Counted from the first letter of the stretch, positions 10,801 through 22,802 are shown. The stretch is 64,000 bases of DNA from Mya arenaria (GCF_026914265.1 NC_069135.1:30508738-30572737), one strand, 5' to 3'. The notes: generated by a model from the sequence alone, not told the origin. Translations and numbers: made by a program.

Positions 10801-13044
10801 TGTCTAGTACTTAATTTCGAATAAAATTTAAAATTTACCTACCAAAGAAAAACACTCGACCGGTCGGGCTAGTGACTTAGAATATTTACTCAATAAACCA
10901 GCAAACAAGTTTAGCTCATCAATGATTAAGTGTGATACATCAAGTTAAGTATTTTTAAGTAGGGAGATCTTAATAATTTTAATTCTTCTAGGTCAGGTTT
11001 ATATAGTTTTAAAAGGCTAATATAACCACTTTTCATGCCTTCCCAATCCTATTGTTTGATCATCTATCTGGCAATAAATTTAATGTATGGATTAAGTTTC
11101 AGCAGCCTGTTCAATATGGTTTCCAGAAAAGATGTGGAATAATTGGGATTAGGTTGCATTAGGTTGGTCCTTTCCAATAATATTTTGGTTATTTTTCTCT
11201 GATTTATTTTGGAGGTTTCAAATGGTGCATTCTATTCAAAATGTTCTCTGATAATTTTACTTGGGACAATTTATGGGGGAGGGGCATCAGGCTTCCCTCT
11301 GACAAAATCGCAAAAGTGGTCACAATTTTTCAAATTTGGCAAATTTATGGTGGCAACAATTTTTTCCAAAATATGACGTTAGCGGCGTCCATGCATTGCG
11401 GCCTGCATGATAATCAATTCAGTCACTGCAAGAAAACAAGCACACCCGCTGTGGTGACAACAAATACGAAAATGGGGCATGCAGACACAACTGAGTTAAT
11501 TACTTCGGAATTTTATGGCTTTTGCGGATAACAATGACATCCTTTAATTATAATGGCTCATAGTAGCATATTAGTGTGACAATTGTTACCATCTATTAGC
11601 CAGATCAGATTCTTCCTATCAGCGCTATTTACTAGTTACAAGGTAATTTCACGGTTATAATGCAAAGAGAAAAAATTATTCTCCAATTATTATCAGTTTG
11701 TTATGTAGGTATGAAGCAAATATGTTACATATATTTTACATTTTCAGAACATGCATTCATGGTCAAAATGGCATATTCAGAAGTTAGTCTAAAATAATAG
11801 ATGTGTTATATGGGATTCTTCCAATCCCTAACGTCTAAACAGGTTTGTGCAAAAACAGGGTTTCTTTGAAAAATATTGAAATTAGGGCAAAGCTATTTCG
11901 CACAAAACAAGCATTAAATGCATTAAAACACATGATTTACCTTTCCAATAAAACGAAACTTGAGTGACACAGACAACAATTATGCCAAGCGGAACAACTC
12001 GACCCGATCGTAATAACTCGGCCACCTCCGACAAGCTTCGAGATAGACCTCGTTAATACAATCGTAATAATTCGGCCATGGCCAAAGTGTTACGATTGTT
12101 GTAAAACTGTGAATTGCAGCCTTGCAGGTGCCCTTCATGTATATATCGTTGTTTTGACAGAATGAAATAAGGAAAAAACTCATAAAACTCATAATTATTT
12201 GTTGGATATTTATTTTTTGTGTACGGAACTTATATAAAATAACATTATCTGGTAATATTTCTTGTTTTATAGACACAATATGCCTTAACCTGGAATCCCG
12301 ATCGGAATAACTACCTACTTTTGGTACAAAACAATTTGTACGTGAAGGATTTGCCATATCAAAAATCGTAAAAAAGATCCGTCAAAGTACAACTATTTGG
12401 ACCAATTCAGAAGTCAGTAAGCCTAGAGTAAATCAATTTTGTTAGAGACCGATGCTGTCCAATCTCCTGCAAATATCCAGAACTCTATTTACAGAAATTT
12501 CAAAGACTCTTGGACATCAGAATTCCCTTTAATAAAATATGATTAAAAAACAAAATTTATGTATGCTGTGATCTCTGTATGGCGTCTAAAATGAACACTA
12601 CATTTACGACTGGTTGTGCCATTTTTCAGAATGAAACCATTCAGGTGCATATCAAGAGGAAAGGTGAATGATATTCCTACTGTTTGTCTGTCTTATATCA
12701 ACATGTACAGGTATGTTTAAATGCAATCTAAGGTTCTTAAAAAGCTTACAGTTACACTCAAGGAGCTGCAGATAAAACCATAGGGAACCCTGGACATGCC
12801 TCTTAACCCAGTGCACTAGTGTTTTTCTTTATTTACGACTCTGATTTCTGTTAACATACTAATATTCTGGCGAATAACAATGCAATGAAATACACAGTCT
12901 TAGCGCTTAGATAATAGATGTTAGAATACCATACCTCGCTTCTTTGATAGGGTTTTTAGCGACAGCATCAATGAGGATAAAGAAGATAAAGTCAATGATG
13001 GAATCGGCTATCAGCCGATAGGCAAGTCCTATTAGCCACCACAT
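4843..13044 (-). CDS. Membrane-anchored ubiquitin-specific protease (USP / peptidase C19), 779 aa, five exons
   Basis: Coding exons (minus strand): 13044-12935, 10124-9966, 8624-7651, 6993-6890 and 5835-4843. Each pair joins in frame across GT/AG introns and totals 780 codons with the stop. The product should cleave ubiquitin from proteins. The Cys box GQNLCFLNCILQCL places the nucleophile near residue 308 and the oxyanion residue near 305. The His box HFGHYICYC (about 729) and YKFDDEL (about 745) complete the triad. The N-terminus has a hydrophobic amphipathic segment (residues 1-30) and two hydrophobic spans (about 48-65 and 70-86), suggesting a membrane hairpin with the protease in the cytosol. 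Residues 95-290 are a Ser/Thr/Gln-rich linker. Only one CxxC of the usual zinc ribbon is visible (551/554), followed by a Ser-rich insert. Start: the only in-frame ATG before the hydrophobic segment. Family sure; which USP paralogue is not recognised. Confidence 0.85.
8930..9180. repeat. Possible short interspersed repeat with GTAGGTAGG motifs
   Basis: The motif GTAGGTAGG(C/G) occurs near 8955 and again near 9142, in an otherwise AT-rich intron of the USP gene. The flanking context (AGGTAACCGAACCAG) resembles the edge of a repeat, but I found no second full copy in the window. Low confidence. Confidence 0.2.
10411..10683 (+). repeat. 30-bp minisatellite, nine units, in USP intron 1
   Basis: Nine head-to-tail units of 30 bp, each starting TTGGAGCCACCTACATGTAA and ending CCAGGTGTTG. 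Variants are few: CCAGGTATTG in units 4 and 7 and CCAGTTGTTG in unit 8, so the array is young or homogenised. Because 30 is a multiple of three, open frames run through it on both strands; these are not genes. It lies between USP exons 1 and 2. Confidence 0.95.
10690..12930. other. Remainder of USP intron 1; no gene seen
   Basis: AT-rich intronic DNA. A short direct repeat (ATCGTAATAA.TCGGCCA) occurs near 12006 and 12062. The small open frames here lack domain signatures or splice context. Nothing further can be supported. Confidence 0.4.
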
Positions 13045-13160
13045 ATTGTATTATACTATACAAACTACAGATAAATGCAGGGAAAAGACTGTATTTTGGT
13101 TATAGCTAAACAAAACTATATTTTTCGAATTTTACGCGTCTCACGCGCATGCCCAAGCTT
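13045..13160 (-). promoter_or_regulatory. Probable 5' UTR / promoter of the USP gene with an NRF1-like site
   Basis: Immediately upstream of the USP start codon, the minus strand reads GGGCATGCGCGTGAGACGCG near 13154-13135, a CpG-containing motif close to the NRF1 consensus in an AT-rich background. No TATA box is apparent, which would suit a housekeeping-type promoter. Transcription start not determinable. Confidence 0.3.
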
Positions 13161-13412
13161 ATTTGTTAGTTTCGAATTTTAAAATAAATAAAAAAAAATC
13201 ATCTGAAAAATTAAAGATGAAATCACATAACCGTGAAATTCTGCATAGGAGTTAAACCACGAATATTTGATCCACTACAGACTGAATCTAAGAGTTTTTA
13301 TGATTCGAAAGAAATACTTGCATGATAGTGGGCTACATTCTACTATTCATTTCGACATAATATATTTTATCGAAATGGCCGAGGAGCTCCGAATGAATAT
13401 ACACTATTCAGT

Positions 13413-13542
13413 TAGACTGGTACCCTTATTCTCTTTTCTACAAAAAGAGACCGGTATCAGCTAAACCAGGTACCCGTCGTACAATCGAAAAGTATTCGGA
13501 ATACGGGAACCAAATCAAAAAGTAACGAAGGGTACCAGTCTA
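13413..13542. mobile_element. 130-bp MITE with 15-bp inverted repeats and 9-bp target duplication
   Basis: The ends TAGACTGGTACCCTT (13413-13427) and its exact reverse complement (13528-13542) enclose 100 bp of noncoding DNA. The element is flanked by the 9-bp direct repeat CTATTCAGT at 13404-13412 and 13543-13551. A 9-bp duplication fits Mutator-like (MULE) transposition. A shorter, more diverged relative lies at 22389-22462. Confidence 0.75.
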
Positions 13543-13548
13543 CTATTC

Positions 13549-16500
13549 AGTTAGATAGATTTATTCGTGCATATATATATGTCATAGTAACAAACCTTAT
13601 ATCTCATAAAGTTATAACACAGACTGATTAACAAAGTATTAGTGATGATATCTATACTAAAGCACAACATCATCAAAATGCTTTGGATACACACGTGCGG
13701 TAATAAAGATTTAATTCAATGTGACAAATATATAACACAGGATAACCCATTAAAGTTATTCAACTTATTTCCAATGGGGTCCTTATGACAAATATAAATA
13801 TTTGCCAAGATCTCAGTTGTAAGCTGTTTAAACCAGTTAAAGAATGATTAAATGTTTGTGATCGAACTTCTTTTACAGTTATATAATGCAACCGACTGTT
13901 AAAACCATATGACACTTAAGCATAATATGACAAAAATCTTAGAACTGATATGCAAGGTTAAATGAATAACAATTAATAAAAAAGGAAATCTGCCATTTCT
14001 GCACAGTTCATACCAACAATGAGATGTGATTTCACTTCCTTTTTAAAAGTATTCTTATTTTTCAATTCTTTTAACTTTATTGGAAGACTGTTCCAGTCCT
14101 GGATTGCTTGATAAAAGAAAGTATTTAATATAAAACTGTCAGCCTGTGGCACTTTGAAATTTCCAGCACTATGTTTACTGTTGTAAGAATGTGTGGATGA
14201 GACTAAAGTAAAATGTTCATGTAAGTATGATGAGCATTTGCTATTAAAGATTTTATGTACATGGTTTAGTCGTAGTTGCTTTATCCTATTTTCTATATTA
14301 AGCCATCCAATATCACTGAAAGCCGAGGCTTTCAGGGAAGTTCTACAATCATAGCCATAAATAAATCTGACAACTTTGTTCTGAGTGACCTGTAATCTGT
14401 TCTTGAATTGTTTAGATATACCACTGTACCAAGATGTCGATGCATAGTCAAAATGACATTGTATTAAGGAGTTACATAACAATCTTCTTAGATTCATATC
14501 TAAAAAACGATTTTGTCTATATAAAAATTTTAACCTAGAATTAACTTTACTGACAATATTGTTAACAATAGATGCAGCACTGAGAGCATTGTCCAGTATA
14601 CTTCCAAGATATTTAACAGATTGTTTAGGTTTTATTATATGGCAATTGCAGTTTACATTGAAGCTATCAACTTTGTTAGTTTCCTTTTAGACCCAAATAA
14701 AATACATTCTGTTTTTCCAAGATGCAAAGGCAGTTTGTTGTCAACTAACCACTTACTACAGTTTTCAAGTTCCTTGCCGAGTACATTACTAATAACAGAC
14801 GGATCTTTGTGTGAGAAAAGGATAGCACTATCATCTGCATATAATATTAATTTACATTTTTCACTTATGCTTATACTCATATCATTGACATAGTATAAAA
14901 ACAGCAACGGTCCAAGTATGCTTCCTTGAGGAACGCCACAAGAGATGTTCATGCATTCAGACGTTGTATTATTTACATTGACAACTTGTTTACGTCCAGA
15001 TAAATATGATTGAAACCACTCAATTGAATCCACACCAATTTCTTTTAACTTCTGACATAGAAGTTTGTGATCTACGGTAACAAACGCCTTTTGAAGATCC
15101 AGCATAATCATTCCTGTATATAGACCTTTGGAATTTTGTTGTTTTATATGGTCAGTCAAATGAATTAGGCAGGAGTCAGTTGAATAGTTACATCTAAAAC
15201 CACTCTGAAGTTCGTATAATAATCCATGTTTAACAAGAAAAGATTCTAGTTGGTTGTATACAACTCTTTCTAAGATTTTTGAAACTATACATAGTATGCT
15301 TACAGGTCGATAGTTTGAAACATCAGATCTGTTGTTTTCTTAAACAATGGTTTAACTTTAGCATTTTTGAGTTCAGATGGTACAATGTTACTTGTGATAG
15401 AGCTGTTTATCAGAAATGTTACTGGTATCTTTAAAAATGGTGCAGCATCTTTTAAAAATCTTGCAGGAATGTTCTCTAACCCTGTGCTTTTTGAACAATT
15501 TAGTTTACATAGTTCCTTGTAAATGTATTCTTCACTAACAGTGTGAAGTTTAAATTTAACCGAGTCAGGATTTCTATCTTTATAAAATCGTTTAAAACAG
15601 TCAGACTCATAGTTAAACAAATTGAAGGGCAAAGGTAGTTTTTTTTTACTAAAGTTGAGGCTACAGTAGTAAAAAAGTATTAAAGTGATTTGCAATCTTA
15701 CATGGTTCAAAACAATTTTCATCATCAATGTTCAAAACAATATTTGGAGAAGATTTACTTTTACTACTATATCCAAGATTTTTTAAATCTGACCACAGCT
15801 TTTTTGGATCATTTTTATTTTCTTCCAGCTTGTTCGACATATATTCTGATTTAGCCTTAATTACTTCTTTCTGAAGAAGGTTTCTGTAAAAACGATATTT
15901 ATCTAACATCTCCTTCTGTTTGTATTTTTTGAATTTGAAATAAAAAGCATCTCTTTGACTGATGAGTTGCAAAATATTAGAATCTAACCATGGTTCACTT
16001 CTTTGTTTTAGTCTGACTTCCTTAACAGGAGCAACAGTGTTCAAAACTGACAGAAATGTTTATTTAAAAGATAGCCATGAATCTTCTTCATTTTTTGCAA
16101 TAAACATGTTTGACCAATCGCAAAGTTTAAGTTTGTGAATAAAATGATCTACATTGTAATGTTTCAAAGATCTTATAACAACATTCTTACGCATATTATA
16201 CGTCCCTTTCTGTGTTTTACGCGTACAAAATACAGGTAAATGATCACTGAGACCTATCGGAAGAGTACCAGACTGAACAATATTGTCTTGATGGCTACAT
16301 AAAATGTGATCTAACACAGAAGAGGACGACTCTGAGATTCTGATAGGGTCATTTATGATCTGTTTTAGATTAAAGATATTTAGAACTTGTTCAAACCTTT
16401 TAAAAAGAGCTGATTTCTTTGCAAAAAAAAAAACAAATGTTAAAATCACCAAGGATGTACCATTCTGTGTCAGATCTAACCATAGATAAAACATTTTCAA

Positions 16501-17560
16501 AAATATCAACAAAATCTGTTTGGTTAGGTGGTCTATAACATGACCCTATTAAAATAGTTTTTTTTGGTAATAAAATATCAGCCCAAACTGCTTCAAGATT
16601 GTCCTTTTCTAGGTCCCGTCTTTCGGTGAACGCCAGATCTTGATTAACGTATAAGCATACTCCACCACCTTGTCTGTTCCGGTCCTTTCTGATCACATTA
16701 TATCATTGAATTTGTATTTTCGAGTCCATAACTGGATTGTCCAGTCAGATCTCTGAAAACGCTATGGCTGCAAATCTATATTTTGACATTAAATGTCTCA
16801 CTTAGGGCAACTTTGGTAATAGAGATCGTATGTTGAAATGAATAGAATGAAGTCCTTTAAGTTCAAAGCAGTTAAAATTACTACACGATTCAGTAAAACT
16901 ATTGTCATGTAAATCCGGCAGAATTCTATCATGAATATCGTTTAAATCATCAAAAAGATAAAAAGGTAATAATTTAAAAGAACATATATCCGACAAGTGA
17001 AATAGAAAGATCCATTAGATTTGCATACGTTTGAGTAGAAAGAATCACTAATATAACCAGAGCATCTTATATGTGTCCGGATTTCACAAAAATCACAGTC
17101 GACAGCTTTACTACGGGCAGTTACACCTTTTCCACAAACTGAACAAGGAAATCTAGGTTGTCTCCCTTTCTTCATATTTGAAGATCCCGAATTATCAGCA
17201 TACTTGTCCTGTTCAATAGGTCCAGGGTGCGGGTGCACGTCACCACTTAGTAGAAGGAACACGAACAATATATATCTTGGATTAACCTTGGCATAATACT
17301 TCTGAAGGGTTTTAATAGTTCTCATGGAGGACACAAAATGGCTGGGTGCCACTTCAACCACTGGGGCGAAAGGTACGAAAGAATTTCAAACGTGAAAATA
17401 CTTTTTTCTGTAGAGTCGAAACAGTTGACTAGTGTTTTTTCGGCTGGAGAATACTTATATTTTGTTTTAGGCTTGTTGGTATCGTTGTATTCCACTGCTT
17501 TTAAATATATTTGAAGAAGCATACAGGCGACTAAAATTCCACGAAAAGCCACCATCTTGA
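13549..17560 (-). mobile_element. Decayed CR1-like LINE with 2A-like motif, PHD-like finger, endonuclease and RT
   Basis: On the minus strand, order 5' to 3': a hydrophobic N-terminal segment with a 2A-like motif (LLLSGDVHPHPGP, about 17255-17217); a C-x2-C zinc finger of the PHD-like type seen in CR1 elements (CSVCGKG...CDFC); an APE-type endonuclease (HFNIRSLLPKL near 16830, YRPPNQTDF, LGDFNI near 16430, SDHLPV near 16240); RT motifs (KSTGLENIPARFLKDAAP near 15470, SCGVPQGSILGPLLF near 14930, YADDSAI near 14840); and the C-terminal LIQCHFDYA domain ending at 13973. The 3' end has AATAAATCTATCTA near 13565-13556, the same short tandem tail as the LINE at 19578. Reading frames change several times between domains, so the copy is dead. 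The 5' end is approximate. Confidence 0.85.
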
Positions 17561-18419
17561 ACGACTAGACTGTTAGCTCCTGTATTAAAGCGAAATTAAA
17601 TGTCTCACCAGTACGCCCAAAAGAAAAGTGACTCTCAACATATGTTAAAAAAATGATCAACTCTTCTTTTTTATTAAGCTTGTAAGTCCCTCTTTGGTAA
17701 TTTCTACGCCGGGATCCGAACACTATCAAGCGTTTACGTACGTTATATCTCCTGTGGAATTGTTGTTCGATTTTGTTGAATTTGTCATAAACGGTATGGT
17801 TGTTGGCAAAATGATTGTTCACCGTTGATTTCCCATCTTTTAAGTTAAAGTTCCGTCTTTTTCCTCTTTGTTACTCTATTTCTTGCGCCGACGTCAAAGC
17901 AAATTTGAAGTTTTCCAAAGTTCACACAAACCATCTTGATGAAAATGAAAAAGACGTGAATTTTAATTTGACATCGTTTGATAATATTTTTTTGAATATT
18001 GCTTAAGAAATAATGTTAAAATAATTTATTTTTTGTTAAAATATATAAGAGCGTTATTTTTTACAACTTGTTATGATGAAGTTAAATTACAAGGAAGCGG
18101 TAACTTCCCTTAAGGTAAAATTAACTATTAATACTGTGACTAACCACATGAAGATGAATTTCGTTGCAGGTGACCTCATATATTTTGTGTTTTCGTTAGA
18201 AAGGCTACTGCTCGCTGATCACTTATATAATGATGTCAAATACAATACAATATTAAAGAACTTATAAATTGCAGTTCGAATATTTTTTTCTTTAATTCAT
18301 CTCAAACTTGCCATTTTGTGTTCTTTCTTGGCCAAAAGAACTCTATTCTTTCTCTACTCATAAACAATCCCTTTGCAATAAGCCAAATTAACATGAGGTA
18401 GCCCGGCCTCCAAATTTAA
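17561..18419. other. Spacer between two head-to-head LINEs; no gene seen
   Basis: AT-rich DNA with small open frames lacking recognisable domains. It may include 5' UTR of the minus-strand LINE, for which no exact boundary can be drawn. Confidence 0.35.
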
Positions 18420-19578
18420 ATGATGCCAAGTACTGAATAAACTCAACACTTGATATTACATGTAATGGTACCACTATTGAACCAACTTCAGCTGTTAAAT
18501 ATCTTGGCGCAACTATTGATCCGACCCTATCTTTTGATTCTATGGCTCGTTCCATATTAAAAAAGGCTAATGCAAGGTTAAAATATCTATATCGAAAGAA
18601 AGGTTACCTTACAAAACACACCAAGAAACTCCTTGTCATGGCCTTAATTCAATGCCATCTTGATTATGCATGTTCTATAAGGTATCATGGTCTAACCAAG
18701 TTACTTAAAACCAAGCTCCAAACCACACAAATAAATTAATAAGGTTTGTTTTGGATCTTGATGCAAGGTCTCACATTGACCCAGAACACTTTAAATCACT
18801 CAACTGGTTACCTTTCAACAAACGTGTAGACCAGATTATTTTAGGTCATGTCTTTAGAACAAAAAAATGGCATAGCCCCGGACTACATGGGAGACAATTT
18901 TATCTCCCAAGATACTGTACACACACATAGGACAAAATTATGTCAGATAGGGACTTATGCTGTTCCAGAGGTCAAAGATTTTGGGTTAAAGTCCATCTTA
19001 TTTTCTGGTATTTCCTTATGGAACAAATTGCCATCTAGTATAGCACAGACTAAGAAATTACCTGTTTTTAAATTGCTAGTAAAGATTTTTTTTTAGATAA
19101 TTTGGCATAATTAGTTATGCTATTAAAAGGCTTTTTTTCATTTATTTATTCAAAGATTTTCAGTAAAGGAACTATTTTAACTTAACCTCGCATTTTATAA
19201 GTACTACATACTGTCATATTCATACTATAATGTGATAATTATTATATAACTTTCTCAGCTTATAACTTATTATGTAAAGTGACTGTGATACAACTACGGT
19301 AATATTTATTTTAATGCATAAAGACTAATTTTTAGTATATTTGTGAAATTTCGGCTATATTATGACTTAAATATGCAATGCCTCCCTATGCCATGCCACC
19401 AAAACAAAGGACCACAATGGAAATAAGAGTTTTCTCATTTTTTGTGTCATCCTTGGTTCGATGTGCCTGTCATGGCTATTGATAATATCATGTATGTATA
19501 ATGTCATTTACTATACATATTTTTTTTAAATGTCCATGTATGTGCATACCTTACTGAAATAAATCTATCTATCTATAA
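18420..19578 (+). mobile_element. 5'-truncated CR1-like LINE, RT C-terminus and 3' UTR
   Basis: Translation on the plus strand gives the end of the RT region (AVKYLGATIDPTLSF near 18500, LVMALIQCHLDYACS near 18640) and a C-terminal domain (SLNWLPFNKRVDQI; ISLWNKLPSSI near 19010) to a stop at 19094-19096, broken by at least two frame changes. A 3' UTR of about 470 bp ends in AATAAATCTATCTATCTATA at 19559-19578, the short tandem tail typical of CR1/L2-type LINEs. Related to the element at 13549-17560 but not a close copy. Confidence 0.8.
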
Positions 19579-19816
19579 CGAACCACCAATAAGTCAGTTA
19601 TCTTGTTTTTAATTAACAGGAATATTTAATAGTGATGCCTGGTGATCTCACATAATTTTGATATGTTTTAAATTGTATTGTTTGTTTATCACAATGCAAA
19701 TAATGTTATCAAATGTATGTGAATTAGAATACCACTTTTTAATATGTTGCCAAATATACAATGATATACGTCAAACTGATAGAATACGTTCAATTTAACT
19801 TGGTCTACCCTTGGTC

Positions 19817-20130
19817 TGAAGGCCTAGTTTAAGGAATGTTTGGCATGATAATCCCGTGCTGTGCATCTCCTGCTAATTCCACTGGTGTCACAGTAGGGGC
19901 CAATTTCCTGTGTATTCGTTTATCGGCTCAGGGCCATTTAGGGTCCATTTCTATAATAAAACATCCCAAACTGCACAGCAGGATACTCAGATCGGAGATC
20001 TGATAAGACAATTAGGCAAGGTTGTGTACTAATACACGTTTTTTTTTTTGTTTTTTTTTGTTTTTGTTTTTTGGGGGGGGGGGATGGGGGTGGGGGGGGG
20101 GCACTTATAGAAGGCTTAAACTAGGTCTTT
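19817..20130. mobile_element. MITE, about 310 bp, with 15-bp inverted repeats
   Basis: AAGGCCTAGTTTAAG near 19818 and CTTAAACTAGGTCTT near 20114 are inverted with one mismatch. The interior has TGTGCATCTCCT and a run of T and G homopolymers at 20038-20101. Part of the interior reappears in reverse orientation at 47190-47335. Confidence 0.6.
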
Positions 20131-20990
20131 AATCAGAACATAGAACTATAAAACTATTTAATTGTATAATTTTAACTAGGAGACGATTATTTTAACTGCT
20201 TAAATTCATTTTTGATCAATAAAATTTGTAAGAATATCTTTGCGAACTATATAATATTGGCTGTATGCTGTGTTTTCTAGAATATATGTATATATATGTT
20301 ATTTATATATCATTTCATGTCTTGGTCATAATGTCTGTATGTTTACAATGTTAATGGCCAAAAGCAATATGCTGATTTGTCAATAAACGTCTGAATTGCG
20401 AGTCACAGGGTAATATTTATAGTTTATTTTGACCTTATTATACGACACGTAAAGACGGCATGAACCGAGCCCCGCCTAGCTGACAAGTTAATTTTGTTTA
20501 GAGAATAAAAAAAGATTATATTTTTAGTGTTTACGCGAATGTCTCTTTACGAGCCAGCGCAGCCTGAGCAGATGATTAACGCACTTAATGAAACCAATTT
20601 AGGACTATATTGAACAAAACCATCGTTGTCGGCGAGGGCTTTCTTAATGATTAAATCAGAATCCGTCTGATAATCTCACTCGCGAAAACATAAGCGTAAA
20701 CACTTATTGAGCAAATAACATCTTACATCTAGCATTTATTTGAAACTGAATACTATTAAAAACACAACAACAACCCTGTTTATCTGAAGACCGTTGCTGC
20801 CTATTTTTAATAGAACGCTGTTTCGATGCTCCTATATGTAGTAGCATGAATGTTGCGCCATTACATGAGCTGCACGTGCGTGTAGATCGTTTTTTGTTTT
20901 ATTTCACTCGACAATACACTCACATTCTATTTCGATCAAACCTAGTCAAATTAGTACACAGTTGATAATATTTTATTATAACAAAAGAAA
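20131..20990. other. AT-rich spacer; no gene seen
   Basis: No open frame with domain content and no repeat that I can match elsewhere in the window. Confidence 0.4.
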
Positions 20991-20996
20991 GGGACA

Positions 20997-21312
20997 TGTA
21001 TATGAGTTTTAGTGGTGGCTTGTGCGATATTAAATGGTACCATTTTATATGTTATCTAACTAAAACAAATTAATAAATACAACAAAAGCATGAATAATGT
21101 TATTATATGACAGTGTCTGCGACTCATTTTTGAGTTACTTCCCTTTGTTCATTTTGTAAGTGACATATGCGTTTTAGTTGTGTCTTGTGCGATATTGAAT
21201 TTTTTAATTCACATTATATCTAACTTAAACACTTCAATAAATATAACAAAATAATGGCAAGCATATCAAAATGGGCTACGATATCTTTTGAGTTACTGCC
21301 CTTTGTTCATAT
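20997..21312 (+). repeat. Diverged tandem duplication, unit about 160 bp
   Basis: GTTTTAGT(G/T)GTG(G/T)CTTGTGCGATATT occurs near 21008 and 21172. GAGTTACT(T/G)CCCTTTGTTCAT follows near 21134 and 21288. The two units share start, spacing and end but differ by substitutions and small indels. Confidence 0.65.
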
Positions 21313-21387
21313 TCATTCTTTGTTGTTGTTTTTTCCGGAATAAAAACTCCAGACGTCTTTGAGGTATTGATTTCGAACATTATACTC

Positions 21388-21703
21388 ATACAGATCATAT
21401 TGAGGAGAAGTGCAGTGCATAGGAACCATACCTCAGACGGAAGTATTTTTTAGTAATTGTCCATTTCAGTTTCATACTTAGAACTTCAAACTGAGAAACA
21501 GTTGAACCCCGTTGGCTTGAACTCCCTTAGCTCGAATTCCTCTTTGGCTCGAACTGGATGTAAAGTACCGATTTTTATCAACTGAAGGTAATCATTCCAG
21601 CTTGGCTCGATGTATTTTCACCGGTCCTTGGGAGTTCGAGCCATCAGGGTTCGACTGTATATCATATTGAGGAAAAGTGCAATTCACAGGAACCATAACA
21701 TTA
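21388..21703 (+). repeat. Direct repeats bracketing a small MITE
   Basis: CATATTGAGGAGAAGTGCA followed by CATAGGAACCATA (about 21395-21431) recurs as CATATTGAGGAAAAGTGCA..CACAGGAACCATA (about 21662-21702). The MITE at 21499-21657 lies between them. Too long and too diverged to be a target-site duplication. Confidence 0.55.
21499..21657. mobile_element. 159-bp MITE with inverted repeats, pogo/mariner-like ends
   Basis: The left end CAGTTGAACCCCGTTGGCTT and the reverse complement of the right end, CAGTCGAACCCTGATGGCTC, match at most positions over about 30 bp. The right flank is TA. Ends of the form CAGTCGAACC..GGCTCGAA are typical of small Tc1/mariner (pogo/Tigger-type) non-autonomous elements in animals. 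No coding capacity. Confidence 0.65.
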
Positions 21704-22388
21704 TTTCAGATAACCGCATAAGCGCAACCGAAATAGTACAAAGCCAATAACTAAATTCCTGCATTTCTAAAGTTATTGCCTTCTACTCACTTCCTATCCT
21801 CTATCAAGATGCGAAGGATAAACTTTGCTTCCTGCGGCAGTCTGTGACTGAAACTAGTCGCGTACTACTTTGCAATATTTGAAGGCAATAAATTGGCGTT
21901 GTATCTCAATTTCGGTAGTTTCATCTTTCAATTGTTTTCTATAAACAAAACTCTCTCAAATGATACCAAAATGACATGTAAGATAACACGCATTCGAAAT
22001 TCACATTTCTGTTAAAGATAACTATAACTCACGAGAGCTTCACAATTACTCCAAAATCTACCAAACACGATAGTTTGATATTTGTTTATTTAATGTTGTC
22101 CAAAAACGTTTTGTCTCTTGTTAAATGGTTTAATTTTTGTTTTGTCTTGATTTTCGTGACCTCGATAAAAGGATCTTGGTACTGGTATCGACCCTGTATT
22201 TTCCATAGTTTCATTGATAACGCTTGTTTAATTTAGACATTGTGTGTTTCTCTCGTTCCGGCTTTTGTAATTAACAATGTCATTGCTAAATAAGGTCTGC
22301 CTGGCTTGTCCACGTCATTTTCATTTCATTATACAGATTTATCAGCGAAAAATACCATGTATATTTTTACCTTGGCGTGAGGTCCAGG

Positions 22389-22462
22389 TAGACAAGTACC
22401 CTTCGATACTTTTCATAAAAAACAACGGAGTTTTGAGGAAAGAGAATGAGGGTACCAATCTA
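22389..22462 (-). mobile_element. Short diverged relative of the MULE-like MITE at 13413
   Basis: On the minus strand it begins TAGATTGGTACCCTCATTCT and ends CGAAGGGTACTTGTCTA, matching both ends of the 13413-13542 element but with a shorter middle. No target duplication recognised. Confidence 0.45.
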
Positions 22463-22535
22463 TTTAAAGTCCTAAAAAAGCCGAGAACATGGCGAGGGAA
22501 CCGCATGACGTAATCAGATATAGAACTGGACACAC

Positions 22536-22571
22536 ACATGAACGCACGCACGCACACACCCAAGCACACGC

Positions 22572-22611
<40 letters not shown>
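22536..22611 (+). repeat. CA-rich microsatellite
   Basis: A compound (CA)n/(CGCA)n tract, pure CA from about 22576 to 22609. Open frames through it are artefacts. Confidence 0.9.
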
Positions 22612-22613
<2 letters not shown>

Positions 22614-22796
22614 GTATATATTATAGCAGACTCGCATACAAGTAATAAGAAATGCACTAGACCAGACAGGTTGCTTTTCTATGATTTATTCATTTGAATT
22701 TACTAAAGCATACATTATTTGCTAAGTGGTGTTAAACAGTGTTTAATTTTAAAAACAAATGGAATCCATGTGAGTAGAGTAGAGCAAAATAAACAA

Positions 22797-22802
22797 TTTA
22801 TT
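22797..22802 (-). terminator. Poly(A) signal of the His/Asp-rich protein gene
   Basis: AATAAA on the minus strand about 35 nt past the stop at 22837-22839. A second candidate lies near 22691-22686. Confidence 0.5.

Noticed and set aside
17565-18267. Small open frames on both strands between the two LINEs
   Set aside because: No domains, no splice context and low-complexity content; at most 5' UTR of the LINE.
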